Part shown: positions 17,718 through 25,511 of the stretch, one piece after another
Position numbering within the stretch: position 1 is the first letter of the stretch
Layout of the letters: each line of letters opens with the position of its first letter
From: Paracoccaceae bacterium
Lineage (GTDB): Bacteria; Pseudomonadota; Alphaproteobacteria; Rhodobacterales; Rhodobacteraceae
Length of the DNA stretch: 57,223 nucleotides
Direction of reading: 5' to 3'
NCBI GenBank assembly: GCA_020832725.1
Contig: JAFIEC010000251.1
Coordinates: forward strand, 1 to 57,223
Made by a program: the position numbers and the translations under genes
Notes under the pieces: generated by a model
Database searches by the model: none
Told to the model about the DNA's origin: nothing
What the model saw: the letters and a program-made list of their open reading frames with translations, nothing else

Positions 17718-18611
17718 GTGTCCGCCGATGCTCCTGCCGATACGCCCGCACCACGTGCGCCGCTTACCGTTCCCGATCTGCGCCGCGCCAAGCAGGAGGG
17801 ACGCAAGATCGCCATGATCTCGGTCCCCGACTACCCCATGGCGCTTTGGGCCGAGCGGGCGGGGGCGGATATGGTCGTGGTGGGCGACAGCCTGGGGATG
17901 ACGGTCTATGGCCACGCCAACACCCTTCCGGTGACACTGGAGCAGATGATCGCCCATACTGCGGCCGTGCGCCGGGGGGCACCGCGCACCTTCTGCCTGG
18001 TGTCCATGCCCTACGGCTCCTATGCCACGCCCGAGATCGCGGTCACCTCGGCCCTGCGCCTGATGAAGGAGGGGGGCGCGGATGCGGTCAAGATGCAGGG
18101 GGGGCGCGAAAAGGCCGATATCGTCGCCGCCATCGCCGCCTCCGGGGTTCCTGTGATGAGCCATGTGGGGATGTGCCCGCACATGATGCACCATTATGGC
18201 GGCTTCAAGCTCCAAGGTCGCACTGCAGCCGAGGCGCTGGCGCTGATCGAGGACGGCCGCGCTGTCGAGGCCGCGGGCGCCATCGGCTTCGAGATCGAGG
18301 CCGTGCCCGCGCCGGTCGCCCGGGCGATCGACGCTGCGGTGTCGTGCTTTACCTTCGGCATCGGCGCTGGTCCGGCCTGCACCGGCCAGATCCTGCTGGG
18401 CGCCGACCTCATGGGAGCCTTCGACGCCTTCAAGCCCAAGTTCGCCAAGCGCTATGCCGATGTGAACATGATCGCCCGGAAGGCATTCGACGACTATATC
18501 GCGGATGTGCGCAGCGGCGGGTTTCCGGATGCCGATCATTCCTATGGGATGAAGCCCGAGGAAGAGGCGGCGCTGGCCGAGGCGCTGGCGCGCCACGACA
18601 GGAAGGCCTGA
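17718..18611 (+). CDS. PanB-like protein (ketopantoate hydroxymethyltransferase superfamily) with altered metal site
   Basis: 297 residues from a GTG at 17718 with GGAGG 7 nt upstream. The TIM-barrel PanB fold is clear over its whole length: VVVGDSLGMTVYGHANTLPV, HTAAVRRGAP, GGFKLQGRT, FGIGAGPACTGQIL and KFAKRYADV. Compared with E. coli PanB from memory, Asp45 is kept (Asp57), the catalytic Glu181 is kept (Glu194), as are Lys112 (Lys125) and His136 (His149). Metal ligand Asp84 is Ser96, and metal ligand Glu114 is Gln127. Canonical PanB uses Mg2+ and methylene-tetrahydrofolate to make ketopantoate. The changes and the setting in a catabolic operon argue for a different, perhaps lyase or retro-aldol, reaction. 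True housekeeping PanB is less likely, as no panC is near. Confidence 0.85.
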   Translation: MSADAPADTPAPRAPLTVPDLRRAKQEGRKIAMISVPDYPMALWAERAGADMVVVGDSLGMTVYGHANTLPVTLEQMIAHTAAVRRGAPRTFCLVSMPYGSYATPEIAVTSALRLMKEGGADAVKMQGGREKADIVAAIAASGVPVMSHVGMCPHMMHHYGGFKLQGRTAAEALALIEDGRAVEAAGAIGFEIEAVPAPVARAIDAAVSCFTFGIGAGPACTGQILLGADLMGAFDAFKPKFAKRYADVNMIARKAFDDYIADVRSGGFPDADHSYGMKPEEEAALAEALARHDRKA

Positions 18612-18615
18612 GCCC

Positions 18616-20250
18616 ATGACCACCCCGACGCAGCATCTCGACCCGCGCATGCCCTCGCCCGAGGAATGCGTCCTGCCCGCCATCCTTGCCCGCCACGCCG
18701 ACCAGACCCCCGAGCGCACCTTCGCCATCTTCGCCGATGGCGAGGAATGGTCCTATGCCCGGATGCGGACAGAGGCCCTCGCCCTTGCCGCCGGGCTGGC
18801 GGGGCAGGGGGTCGGGCAGGGCGACAAGGTGCTGATCTGGCTGCCCAACGGCAAGGCCGCCCTGCGCGCCTGGTTCGGGACCAATCACCTTGGCGCGGTC
18901 TCGGTGGCCATCAACACCGCCTATCGGGGCACGCTGCTGGAGCATGTGGTCGTCAATTCCGATGCCGAGCTGGCGATCTGTCACCCCGACCTTGTTGCCC
19001 GCCTGCTGGAGACCGGAAGCCGCGGGCGCTTGCGTGTGGTCGCCACCGCACCCGAACAGGCGGCGGCCCTCGAGGCTGATTTCGCGGCCCATGGCATCAC
19101 GCTTGTCCCTTTCGCGGCGCTGGAGGGGGATCCGGCCACGGTCACGGTGCCCGCGCTTTCGCCCTGGGATACCCAGTCGATCTGCTACACCTCCGGCACC
19201 ACAGGCCCCTCCAAGGGCGTCCTTTCGTCCTATCTGCATCTGTGCACCATGGGCCGCAACTGCACCGACGAGGTGACACCCGAGGACCGCTTCCTCATCA
19301 ACCTGCCGCTGTTTCATGTGGGCGGCACGCTCTACACCATGGGGGCGTTGTCGCGAGGTGCGTCCATCGCCGTCATGGACCGTTTCGAAACCGCCAGCTT
19401 CTTTCGGGTCTGTGCCGATCTGGGGGCCACGCAATGCCTGTTGCTGGGGGCGATGGCGGGGTTCCTGCTGCGATCGGGACCGCTCGAGGCCGAGGACCGG
19501 CACAGCCTGCGCTATGTCTATGTCATCCCGCTGTCAGAGGATCCGCGCGCACTCAAGGCGCGGTTCGGCTTTGACTGCTCGACCCTGTTCAACATGTCCG
19601 AGATTTCCGCGCCCATCCGGGCCGGCACCAACCCCGAGACACTTGGCGCCGCAGGCAGGCTGCGGCCCGGCTACGACGCCCGGATCGTGGACGAGAACGA
19701 TTGCGAGCTGCCCCGTGGCACGCCCGGAGAGCTTGTTCTGCGTGCCGACATGCCCTGGGCGCTGTCGCATGGCTATTACAAGATGCCGGAGGCCACGGCC
19801 CGGGCCTGGCGCAATGGCTGGTTTCACACCGGAGACATGTTCCGCCAGGACGAAAGCGGCCAGTTCTTCTTTGTCGATCGCGCCAAGGACGCCATTCGGC
19901 GCCGGGGCGAGAACATATCCTCCTTCGAGGTGGAGGCCGAGGTGGTCGCCCATCCCGACATCCTTGAATGCGCCGTGGTGGGTGTGCCCTCCGAGCATTC
20001 GGAAGAGGACGTTCTGGCCGTAGTGGTTCCCCGTGCTGGTGCGGCGATCGACCCGGCTGCGCTGGTGCAGTTCCTGGCGGGGCGGATGGCCCATTTCATG
20101 GTGCCGCGCTACGTGCGCGTGATCGACGCCCTGCCGAAGACGCCGACGGCCAAGGTGGAAAAGCATGTGCTGCGCAGCGCGGGCATCACCCCTGAGACCT
20201 GGGACCGGGAGGCCCACGGCCTCGTGCTGCGCGCCCAGCGCCTGGCATGA
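18616..20250 (+). CDS. ATP-dependent acyl-CoA ligase (ANL superfamily, CaiC-like)
   Basis: 544 residues, normal for the family. The nucleotide-binding loop YTSGTTGPSKG is at 191-201. The C-terminal domain has GWFHTGDMFRQDESGQFFFVDR, the hinge RRRGENISSFEVEAEV and the catalytic lysine region KTPTAKVEKHVLR near 510-520. It should activate a carboxylic acid to its CoA thioester through an acyl-adenylate. Overall it resembles crotonobetaine/carnitine-CoA ligase-like enzymes, but the substrate cannot be read from sequence. It starts 4 bp after the PanB-like gene and overlaps the MaoC gene by 4 bp, so it is in one translationally coupled operon; its substrate is probably delivered by the TRAP system. 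Confidence 0.9.
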   Translation: MTTPTQHLDPRMPSPEECVLPAILARHADQTPERTFAIFADGEEWSYARMRTEALALAAGLAGQGVGQGDKVLIWLPNGKAALRAWFGTNHLGAVSVAINTAYRGTLLEHVVVNSDAELAICHPDLVARLLETGSRGRLRVVATAPEQAAALEADFAAHGITLVPFAALEGDPATVTVPALSPWDTQSICYTSGTTGPSKGVLSSYLHLCTMGRNCTDEVTPEDRFLINLPLFHVGGTLYTMGALSRGASIAVMDRFETASFFRVCADLGATQCLLLGAMAGFLLRSGPLEAEDRHSLRYVYVIPLSEDPRALKARFGFDCSTLFNMSEISAPIRAGTNPETLGAAGRLRPGYDARIVDENDCELPRGTPGELVLRADMPWALSHGYYKMPEATARAWRNGWFHTGDMFRQDESGQFFFVDRAKDAIRRRGENISSFEVEAEVVAHPDILECAVVGVPSEHSEEDVLAVVVPRAGAAIDPAALVQFLAGRMAHFMVPRYVRVIDALPKTPTAKVEKHVLRSAGITPETWDREAHGLVLRAQRLA

Positions 20251-21164
20251 GTGTCGCCACCGCCTATTATGGCGGCCACGCCCCCGACGTGGTGATCCCG
20301 ATCCGCACCGCGGGCCTGGGCGCGCGGTTTGGCCGCTACCGGACCGAGATGAGCCTGCGCCGGGTGATGGCCTATGCTGCGGGCATCGGCGCGGACGACG
20401 ACCTCTATCTTGACGATACGCTGCCCGGGGGGCTGGTGGCGCCGCTGGGCATCACCTGCGCGACCGACTGGCAGTTGTTCATCACGCCCGACTGGCTGCA
20501 GGCTGTCGGCCGGAATCGCGACAATCTGTTCAACCACCTGGTCCACGGCTCCCAGGTGACCGAGTTCCACCGCCCCGTCCGGCCCGGCGATCTGCTGCAG
20601 ATCGAGGGGCATATCGTCGAGATGCGAAACACCGGCGCGGGCGCGGTGGTCACCGCGCGCATCGATACGCAGGATGCCAAGACGGGCGATCCAGTCGCCA
20701 CCGGCTGGTTTGCCTCGCTCTATCGCGAAACCCCGCTGGACGGGCAGGACGGGCGCGTCGAGCCGGTCCCGGCGCTGCATGATGCGCCCGCGCCGGAAGC
20801 GCTTGCGGGTACCATCGCGCTGCCTGTCCCGCGCACGCAGGCGCATCACTATACCGAATGCGCCGACATCTGGAATCCGATCCATACCGAACGCGGTTTT
20901 GCGCGGGCCTCGGGCCTGCCGGATATCATCCTGCACGGCACCTGCACCTGGGCCATGACCCTCCAGAGGCTGGCGGCGCTGCACCGCCCCGGTTCCACCC
21001 GTCCCTTTCGCCGATTTGGTGCGCGCTTTTCGGGCTACCTGGTGCCGGGGCAGGAGGCGCGGATCCTGCACGGACGCCCGAAAGAAGGGCGCATCCCCTT
21101 TGCCGTTCAGGCCGCTGACGGCAGGCTTGCGCTCTCCCACGGTTTTGCCGAGCTGGCCCCATGA
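20247..21164 (+). CDS. Double-hotdog MaoC-like enoyl-CoA hydratase/dehydratase
   Basis: 305 residues in two hotdog halves. The N-terminal half (about 20-160) is MaoC_dehydrat_N-like without the active motif. The C-terminal half holds the hydratase-2 motif ADIWNPIHTERGFARASGLP followed by HGTCTW, with Asp207, Asn210 and His213 in the catalytic positions. Such enzymes add or remove water at an enoyl-CoA or beta-hydroxyacyl-CoA (as in mesaconyl-CoA or (R)-hydratases). It overlaps both neighbours by 4 bp. In the inferred pathway it would act after the ligase and before a beta-keto cleavage step. Confidence 0.88.
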   Translation: MSVATAYYGGHAPDVVIPIRTAGLGARFGRYRTEMSLRRVMAYAAGIGADDDLYLDDTLPGGLVAPLGITCATDWQLFITPDWLQAVGRNRDNLFNHLVHGSQVTEFHRPVRPGDLLQIEGHIVEMRNTGAGAVVTARIDTQDAKTGDPVATGWFASLYRETPLDGQDGRVEPVPALHDAPAPEALAGTIALPVPRTQAHHYTECADIWNPIHTERGFARASGLPDIILHGTCTWAMTLQRLAALHRPGSTRPFRRFGARFSGYLVPGQEARILHGRPKEGRIPFAVQAADGRLALSHGFAELAP

Positions 21165-22054
21165 ACGCCACCCCGGAAGATCCCGCTCCTGTCTGGCTCG
21201 AGGTCGCGCTCAACGGCCCCTGGGGCCGCGATCGTCAGCCGCTCCTGCCACTCAGCGTGGCCGAGATCGTCGCCGAGGGCGTGGCCTGCGCCAAGGCCGG
21301 GGCCGCCATCATTCATGTCCACTCACGCGACCCGGAAACCGGTGTCCAGCGGGATGATGCGGATCTCTATGCCGCCATCATCGAGGGGATCCGCGGACAG
21401 GTCGAGTGCATTGTCTATCCCACTCTGCCGCTGGCAGGCGCGGCGGGCCATGCGGCAGGCGACACGGTCGCGGCACGGTTTGCCGCCGTGGAGGGCCTGG
21501 CCGCGCGCGGCCTTCTGGAATGGACGGTTGTCGATCCCGGTTCGGTCAATTTCCTGCATCGTGACGGGGTCGCGGAGGGCGATGACGGTTTCCTCTACCG
21601 CAATCCGGGCGATCACATCCGGGCGGGCCTCGATGTCGCGCGGCGGGCGGGGGCGGTGCCATCCTTCGCCATCTACGAGCCGGGCTTCACCCGCGCCGGG
21701 GCAGCGCTTGCCGGGGCGCTGGGCACGCGGGAGCCCGTCTATCGCTTCATGTTCACCGACGGGTTTCACTGGGGCTTTCCTGCGCGTGACTGGGCGCTCG
21801 ATGCGCATCTGCGCCTGTTGGAGGAGATCGCGCCGGGCGCGCCATGGATGGTGGCGGGGCTGGATGTCGACATCCTTCCGCTGGCGGCAACGGCCATCGC
21901 GCGCGGTGGACACCTGCGCGTGGGGCTGGAGGATGCGCCGTTCGGCACCCGCTTGCCCAACATCGCCTGGGTGGAGCGCGGCCTTGCCGCGATCGAGGCG
22001 GCGGGGCGCCGCCCCGCCACACCCGGGGAGGTGCGCGCGGCCTGGCAAGGGTGA
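21161..22054 (+). CDS. BKACE family beta-keto acid cleavage enzyme (DUF849)
   Basis: 297 residues, typical length. The zinc site is intact: HVH (His52, His54) in AAIIHVHSRDPETG and Glu257 in LRVGLEDAPFG; Arg253 and Asp258 of the catalytic set are also present. The active-site loops VYPTLPL and DPGSVNF fit. Family members condense a beta-keto acid with acetyl-CoA to give acetoacetate and a new acyl-CoA (Kce in lysine fermentation; others act on dehydrocarnitine or unknown acids). Residues around the substrate pocket differ from what I recall of Kce, so the substrate is open. It is the last gene of the operon and converges on the GntR gene. Confidence 0.9.
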   Translation: MNATPEDPAPVWLEVALNGPWGRDRQPLLPLSVAEIVAEGVACAKAGAAIIHVHSRDPETGVQRDDADLYAAIIEGIRGQVECIVYPTLPLAGAAGHAAGDTVAARFAAVEGLAARGLLEWTVVDPGSVNFLHRDGVAEGDDGFLYRNPGDHIRAGLDVARRAGAVPSFAIYEPGFTRAGAALAGALGTREPVYRFMFTDGFHWGFPARDWALDAHLRLLEEIAPGAPWMVAGLDVDILPLAATAIARGGHLRVGLEDAPFGTRLPNIAWVERGLAAIEAAGRRPATPGEVRAAWQG

Positions 22055-22103
22055 CGGGTCGGTCACCCGCCCCGTGAGGCCGGCGAACAGGACAAGGCGC
22101 GGC

Positions 22104-22781
22104 CTAGAACCCTTCGTCCAGCGAGCCGCGGACGAATTCCTCGACGTAATCCATGAGACGGCTCGCCGCCGTATCGGCCCCTGCCTCGTCTCCTGCCACG
22201 ATCGCCTCGGCCACCTCGGCGTGATGATGCGCGGCGCGCACGAGATCGAGCCCGGTCTTGACCCGGGCGTACCAGAACCGTCGTGAGCGGGTCTGCAGCA
22301 GGGCCAGCGCCTCGGTTGCGTGGGGGTTGCGCGCGGCATCGCAGACGGCGCGGTTGAACTCTGCGTCAAGGCGCATGAATTCCGTTCCGTCGACTTCTTC
22401 GCCCACGGCGCGCATACCCGAGGCAATGACGCTCAGCGCCGCGATCTCTTCGTGCTGTCGGCGGCGGGCGGCGCGACCGGCGACGAGACGCTCCAGCGGG
22501 CGGCGCACTTCGAGGGCCAGCAATTCGCCGCGCGGGTTCATCTCGGTTACCCAGATCCCGCGCCGGGGCTGAATCTCCAGCAGACCGTCCCGTTCCAGCA
22601 GCTTGAGTGCCTCGCGAACGGGCGTGCGTCCGATACCGACGCGCGCGCACAATTCCGCCTCGCGGATCAGGCTGCCCGGCCGAAGGGCCAGCGTAGTCAG
22701 CATCTCCTCCAGACGCGCATAGGCCAGACTCGCAAGGCTGCCCGCGCGGGTTTCGGGAATCGGGGGAATGGCGTGCTTCAT
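22104..22781 (-). CDS. GntR family regulator (FadR/FCD subfamily)
   Basis: 225 residues from the ATG at 22781; an ATG at 22820 is possible but neither start has a clear ribosome binding site. The N-terminal winged helix (residues about 13-75) contains LIREAELCARVGIGRTPVRE followed by ALKLLERDGLLEIQPRRGIW. The C-terminal FCD domain has its metal ligand region: MRLDAEFNRAVCDAARN, HHHAEVAEAIVAGD and a final RLMDYVEEF. These regulators usually bind a carboxylate metabolite and repress transport and catabolic genes. It lies directly downstream of PhyH on the same strand and faces the BKACE operon. Candidate binding sites at 14598 and 23773 share a core. Confidence 0.9.
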   Translation of the reverse strand: MKHAIPPIPETRAGSLASLAYARLEEMLTTLALRPGSLIREAELCARVGIGRTPVREALKLLERDGLLEIQPRRGIWVTEMNPRGELLALEVRRPLERLVAGRAARRRQHEEIAALSVIASGMRAVGEEVDGTEFMRLDAEFNRAVCDAARNPHATEALALLQTRSRRFWYARVKTGLDLVRAAHHHAEVAEAIVAGDEAGADTAASRLMDYVEEFVRGSLDEGF

Positions 22782-22862
22782 GCCAGGATCTGACCAACCG
22801 ACTTCGGGGCGACAGGGCATTGTGCCCCGCCGCCCGGGAATGTCAAACCCGGTAACGCCGCG

Positions 22863-23723
22863 TCAGGCGCGCATCTTGGTCTTGTCGGTGCCCTGGAGGT
22901 AGGTCGCAACCTGCCGGTCCATTGCGGCGGCATGTTCTGCCACAGCGGCGGCATCGGCGTCGGCGCGCGGCGATGTCTCGGGATGAAAGTGCCCGTAATC
23001 GTCGCGACCCCGCACGAGAAGCGCGGAATCCCCTGCGATCTTGGTCTGTTTCACATAGGGGGGGATGTAGCGGACAGCGAGGCCGATACGCCGGTGTCCG
23101 GCCATGTTGGGCCCGGAATCGTGCAGCATGCGGATATGATGAAGCGAGATCTCTCCGGGCTTCAGCACGACATCCACCGTGGCGCTCTCGTCGATATCGA
23201 CCTTGGCAACCTGACCGCGAGACAGCAGGTTGTTGGCATCGTACGTATCTTCGTGCACGATCTGGTCGGAGTGGTGGCTGCCAGGCATGAAGCGCATCGC
23301 CCCGGATTCCACTGTGGCGGGCGTCAGGGCCACCCAGGCGGTGACCACCGCGTCATCGGGATAAAGCCCCCAATAGGTGCTGTCCTGGTGCCAGGACACG
23401 AACGCCGGGCTCCCGGCCTCCTTGACGAAGAGGTTGGTGGTCCAGCACAGGATGTTCGGCCCGATGATGTCCTCGACGGCATCCAGAATGCGCGGATGGC
23501 GCACGATTTCGTCGGCCCATGTATAGAGCAGGTGGGTCTTGTGCCGGTCGTTGCCCTCGATCGGCCCTCGGGCGGCCTCGCAGGCCTCCATCCGGCGCGC
23601 AAGATCAGCGGCGTCCTCTTCCGACATCACCCGAATCGGCAGGTGAAAGCCGTTGCGGCGCCAATTCTCGATATGGGCCGATTCCAGCACCTTTCGCGCG
23701 ATTGCGCCCGTGGGTGCGTTCAT
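22863..23723 (-). CDS. Phytanoyl-CoA dioxygenase (PhyH) family oxygenase
   Basis: 286 residues from the ATG at 23723, chosen because GGGAGGAG lies just before it; a longer frame begins inside the promoter. The iron site is His112 and Asp114 (WHQDSTYW) and His201 (RMLHDSGPN); Arg211/Arg212 (GHRRIGLAVRY) should bind 2-oxoglutarate. The protein is predicted cytosolic. It hydroxylates an unidentified small substrate using O2 and 2-oxoglutarate. It heads a two-gene unit with the GntR regulator, and its promoter contains an operator-like sequence shared with the TRAP operon, so it probably acts on the same substrate or a derivative. Confidence 0.9.
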   Translation of the reverse strand: MNAPTGAIARKVLESAHIENWRRNGFHLPIRVMSEEDAADLARRMEACEAARGPIEGNDRHKTHLLYTWADEIVRHPRILDAVEDIIGPNILCWTTNLFVKEAGSPAFVSWHQDSTYWGLYPDDAVVTAWVALTPATVESGAMRFMPGSHHSDQIVHEDTYDANNLLSRGQVAKVDIDESATVDVVLKPGEISLHHIRMLHDSGPNMAGHRRIGLAVRYIPPYVKQTKIAGDSALLVRGRDDYGHFHPETSPRADADAAAVAEHAAAMDRQVATYLQGTDKTKMRA

Positions 23724-23772
23724 GATCTCCTCCCTTTCCGCCGCCATGTCCGGGTCCATCCCGGCTGTCGGT

Positions 23773-23800
23773 TCTGGTACATATATCGCTGATATTTCAG
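23773..23800. promoter_or_regulatory. Candidate operator for the GntR regulator, site B
   Basis: AT-rich imperfect dyad beginning TCTGGTACAT and ending GATATTTCAG, overlapping the -10 of the PhyH promoter. It shares the TCTGGTAYAT core with site A at 14598-14622. Confidence 0.5.
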
Positions 23801-23810
23801 TTTCAGTCAA
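23782..23810 (-). promoter_or_regulatory. Sigma-70 type promoter of phyH-gntR
   Basis: On the minus strand, TTGACT (23810-23805), a 17-bp spacer, then GATATA (23787-23782). This gives a leader of about 50 nt to the ATG at 23723. It is among the better housekeeping-like promoters in the window. Confidence 0.65.
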
Positions 23811-23881
23811 TCGTTGCGCTGGATCTGACGCCAGGCTGCCGCCTTCGCGTGCCGGGCAAGGTCGCGCGGTCGGGTCCGGGC

Positions 23882-24268
23882 TCAGATCTCGGAGACGGCC
23901 TTGGCCAGCAGATCGCGGACCTCGCCTGCAACGGCGTGCAGGCCCGGGTTATCCACGGCCTGCATCGAGGCGACGGGGTCCACCGCGCTGACCTCTATGC
24001 CGGTCTCGGTCTCGCGCAGGATCACGTTGCAGGGCAGCATCACGCCGACGCGGGGCTCCATCCCGATGGCGTCCCATGCCAATTGCGGATTGCAGGCGCC
24101 CAGGATCCTGTATCCGGGCATCTGGCGATCGAGCTTCTTCTTCATCGTCGCCGAGACATCGATTTCCGTCAGGACACCGAAACCATGTGCGGCAAGGGCC
24201 GCGCGGGTGCGGGTATCGACGGTGTCGAGGTCGGCACCATCTATCAGACGATCAAGGGTGTAGGGCAT
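23882..24268 (-). CDS. DUF302 domain protein
   Basis: 128 residues, nearly all DUF302: LAAHGFGVLTEIDVSATMKK, YRILGACNPQLAWDAI and VGVMLPCNVILRETETGIEV. The ILGACNP and LLPCN-like cysteines are the family hallmark. AAGGA lies 6 nt before the ATG. No signal peptide is seen, so it is probably cytosolic. The function of DUF302 proteins is unknown; they are often met near metal or stress genes. It stands alone, 72 bp beyond the phyH promoter. Confidence 0.85.
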   Translation of the reverse strand: MPYTLDRLIDGADLDTVDTRTRAALAAHGFGVLTEIDVSATMKKKLDRQMPGYRILGACNPQLAWDAIGMEPRVGVMLPCNVILRETETGIEVSAVDPVASMQAVDNPGLHAVAGEVRDLLAKAVSEI

Positions 24269-24535
24269 GTTGTTTCCTTCTCCGACAGAGGTCAGGCGAT
24301 CTGCCTGTGCTGAAACGGGACTCTGAGGCAGGCACTGACGTCATTCAACCGTTCCTGGGGGCTGTCACCCTGCAGGATGTCGTCTCTTCGGCAGGAAGCG
24401 ATCAGCGCCACGTTCGCGAGCATGAAAGCCGACCGCACTGGCGGGCTGGTGCGGATCGCCACTGCGCGATGCCACCGATGAGGGCCTCGCCCCTGGACAG
24501 GTACGGGATCGGGCGCTGCCGGGCCCAGCAGGGAT

Positions 24536-24961
24536 TCAGTTCCCGATACCGTTCGTACCAAACATGAAGGTCTGCGCGAGAAACAGCACAACCAGCAGGA
24601 TTGCGACGATGGGACCAAGCCCGATCGCCCTGACACCTTGCGGCACGGCGGTTCTTCTCTGACCGCCCTGCCTGCCCGAGGCGCTGGGCAACAGGTCGAC
24701 AAGCCGGGGTATGATCGCGCCCTGGTCGCGGCCCAGAGCCGGGACGTCGCCGAAACGGGTCAGCAGGCTTCCAAGGCGGTTGCGCGCGCCATCGCGTGGC
24801 AGGTCCGACAGCTCGGCGGCCTCGTCCCAGGGGTCGAGCCCGAGGCGTGCGAGGGCCGAGAGGACACTGACGGTGTTGCCGCCACGATCCACTCCGACCG
24901 GCGCGTAAAGGAACCCGTCAAACGGGGTGCCCCTCTGGCCGTATTGCTCCGTTCCGGGCAT
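24536..24961 (-). CDS. Unknown protein with one C-terminal membrane helix
   Basis: 141 residues from the ATG at 24961, which has AAGGA 8 nt upstream; the frame is open further up but without a good site. The N-terminal part reads like a conserved cytoplasmic segment (MPGTEQYGQRGTPFDGFLYA, GGNTVSVLSALARLGLDPWD, EAAELSDLP), then a basic stretch, then a hydrophobic helix (about 115-135, LGPIVAILLVVLFLAQTFMF) at the very C-terminus. That layout suggests a tail-anchored inner membrane protein. I do not recognise the family. It is divergent from nfeD. Confidence 0.65.
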   Translation of the reverse strand: MPGTEQYGQRGTPFDGFLYAPVGVDRGGNTVSVLSALARLGLDPWDEAAELSDLPRDGARNRLGSLLTRFGDVPALGRDQGAIIPRLVDLLPSASGRQGGQRRTAVPQGVRAIGLGPIVAILLVVLFLAQTFMFGTNGIGN

Positions 24962-25511
24962 CAGGATCATCCTTTTCGATGAGTGTTCAGGGATGGCTCG
25001 GTCAACCCGCCGCCCCTGGAGTGGCGGGAGACGGAATCGTCCCAACCCCAGCCACCAGAGACCCCGATACACGACAGTTCCCGCCGTCACCATGATGCAG
25101 ATCAGCGCGCGACCTTCGTTCTGCGCGATCATCGTGGCCGCTCGGCGGTGGCCAGGAACGCAACGGTATCTGGTCCGTGACCATTGATCGCGGGCGGCGG
25201 GGTGACTACCTCATTCGTGATCATGCTGCCACTGCCGTGGCATCGTCCGGGCCCGGCGCGTGGCAGGCGGCGAACGCTGGCGGTCTGCCGCCGTCGTTGC
25301 GCGCGCGCTGACCATCGGGAAGGGCCGTCATGCGAGGATCGGAAATCGGGAAGACAAGCTCATTCGCTGTAGCGCTCAGGGGCCGATCCGGGGACCTGAT
25401 GTCGCGCCTTCCGGCGACCGGGCGGCGTCTGATCGGCTCGATTGCGGGTCGCACCAATGCCCGGGGCGTACAGCGCGCGCGCCCTGGCAGCGCGGAGCCG
25501 CCGAGAGACGA
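24962..25511. other. Intergenic region between the tail-anchored protein and nfeD
   Basis: 550 bp without a convincing gene on either strand; open frames here have arginine/alanine-rich products typical of non-coding GC-rich DNA. It must contain divergent promoters, but I could not pick out a clear -35/-10 pair. Confidence 0.5.

Noticed and set aside
16837..17754. Minus-strand frame of 305 codons opposite dctM
   Set aside because: Its product is rich in His, Gln and Arg, the mirror of hydrophobic membrane-helix codons; dctM is certain.
17718..18611. Annotation as biosynthetic panB
   Set aside because: Two metal ligands are changed, no panC or panD is near, and the gene is embedded in a catabolic TRAP/BKACE operon.
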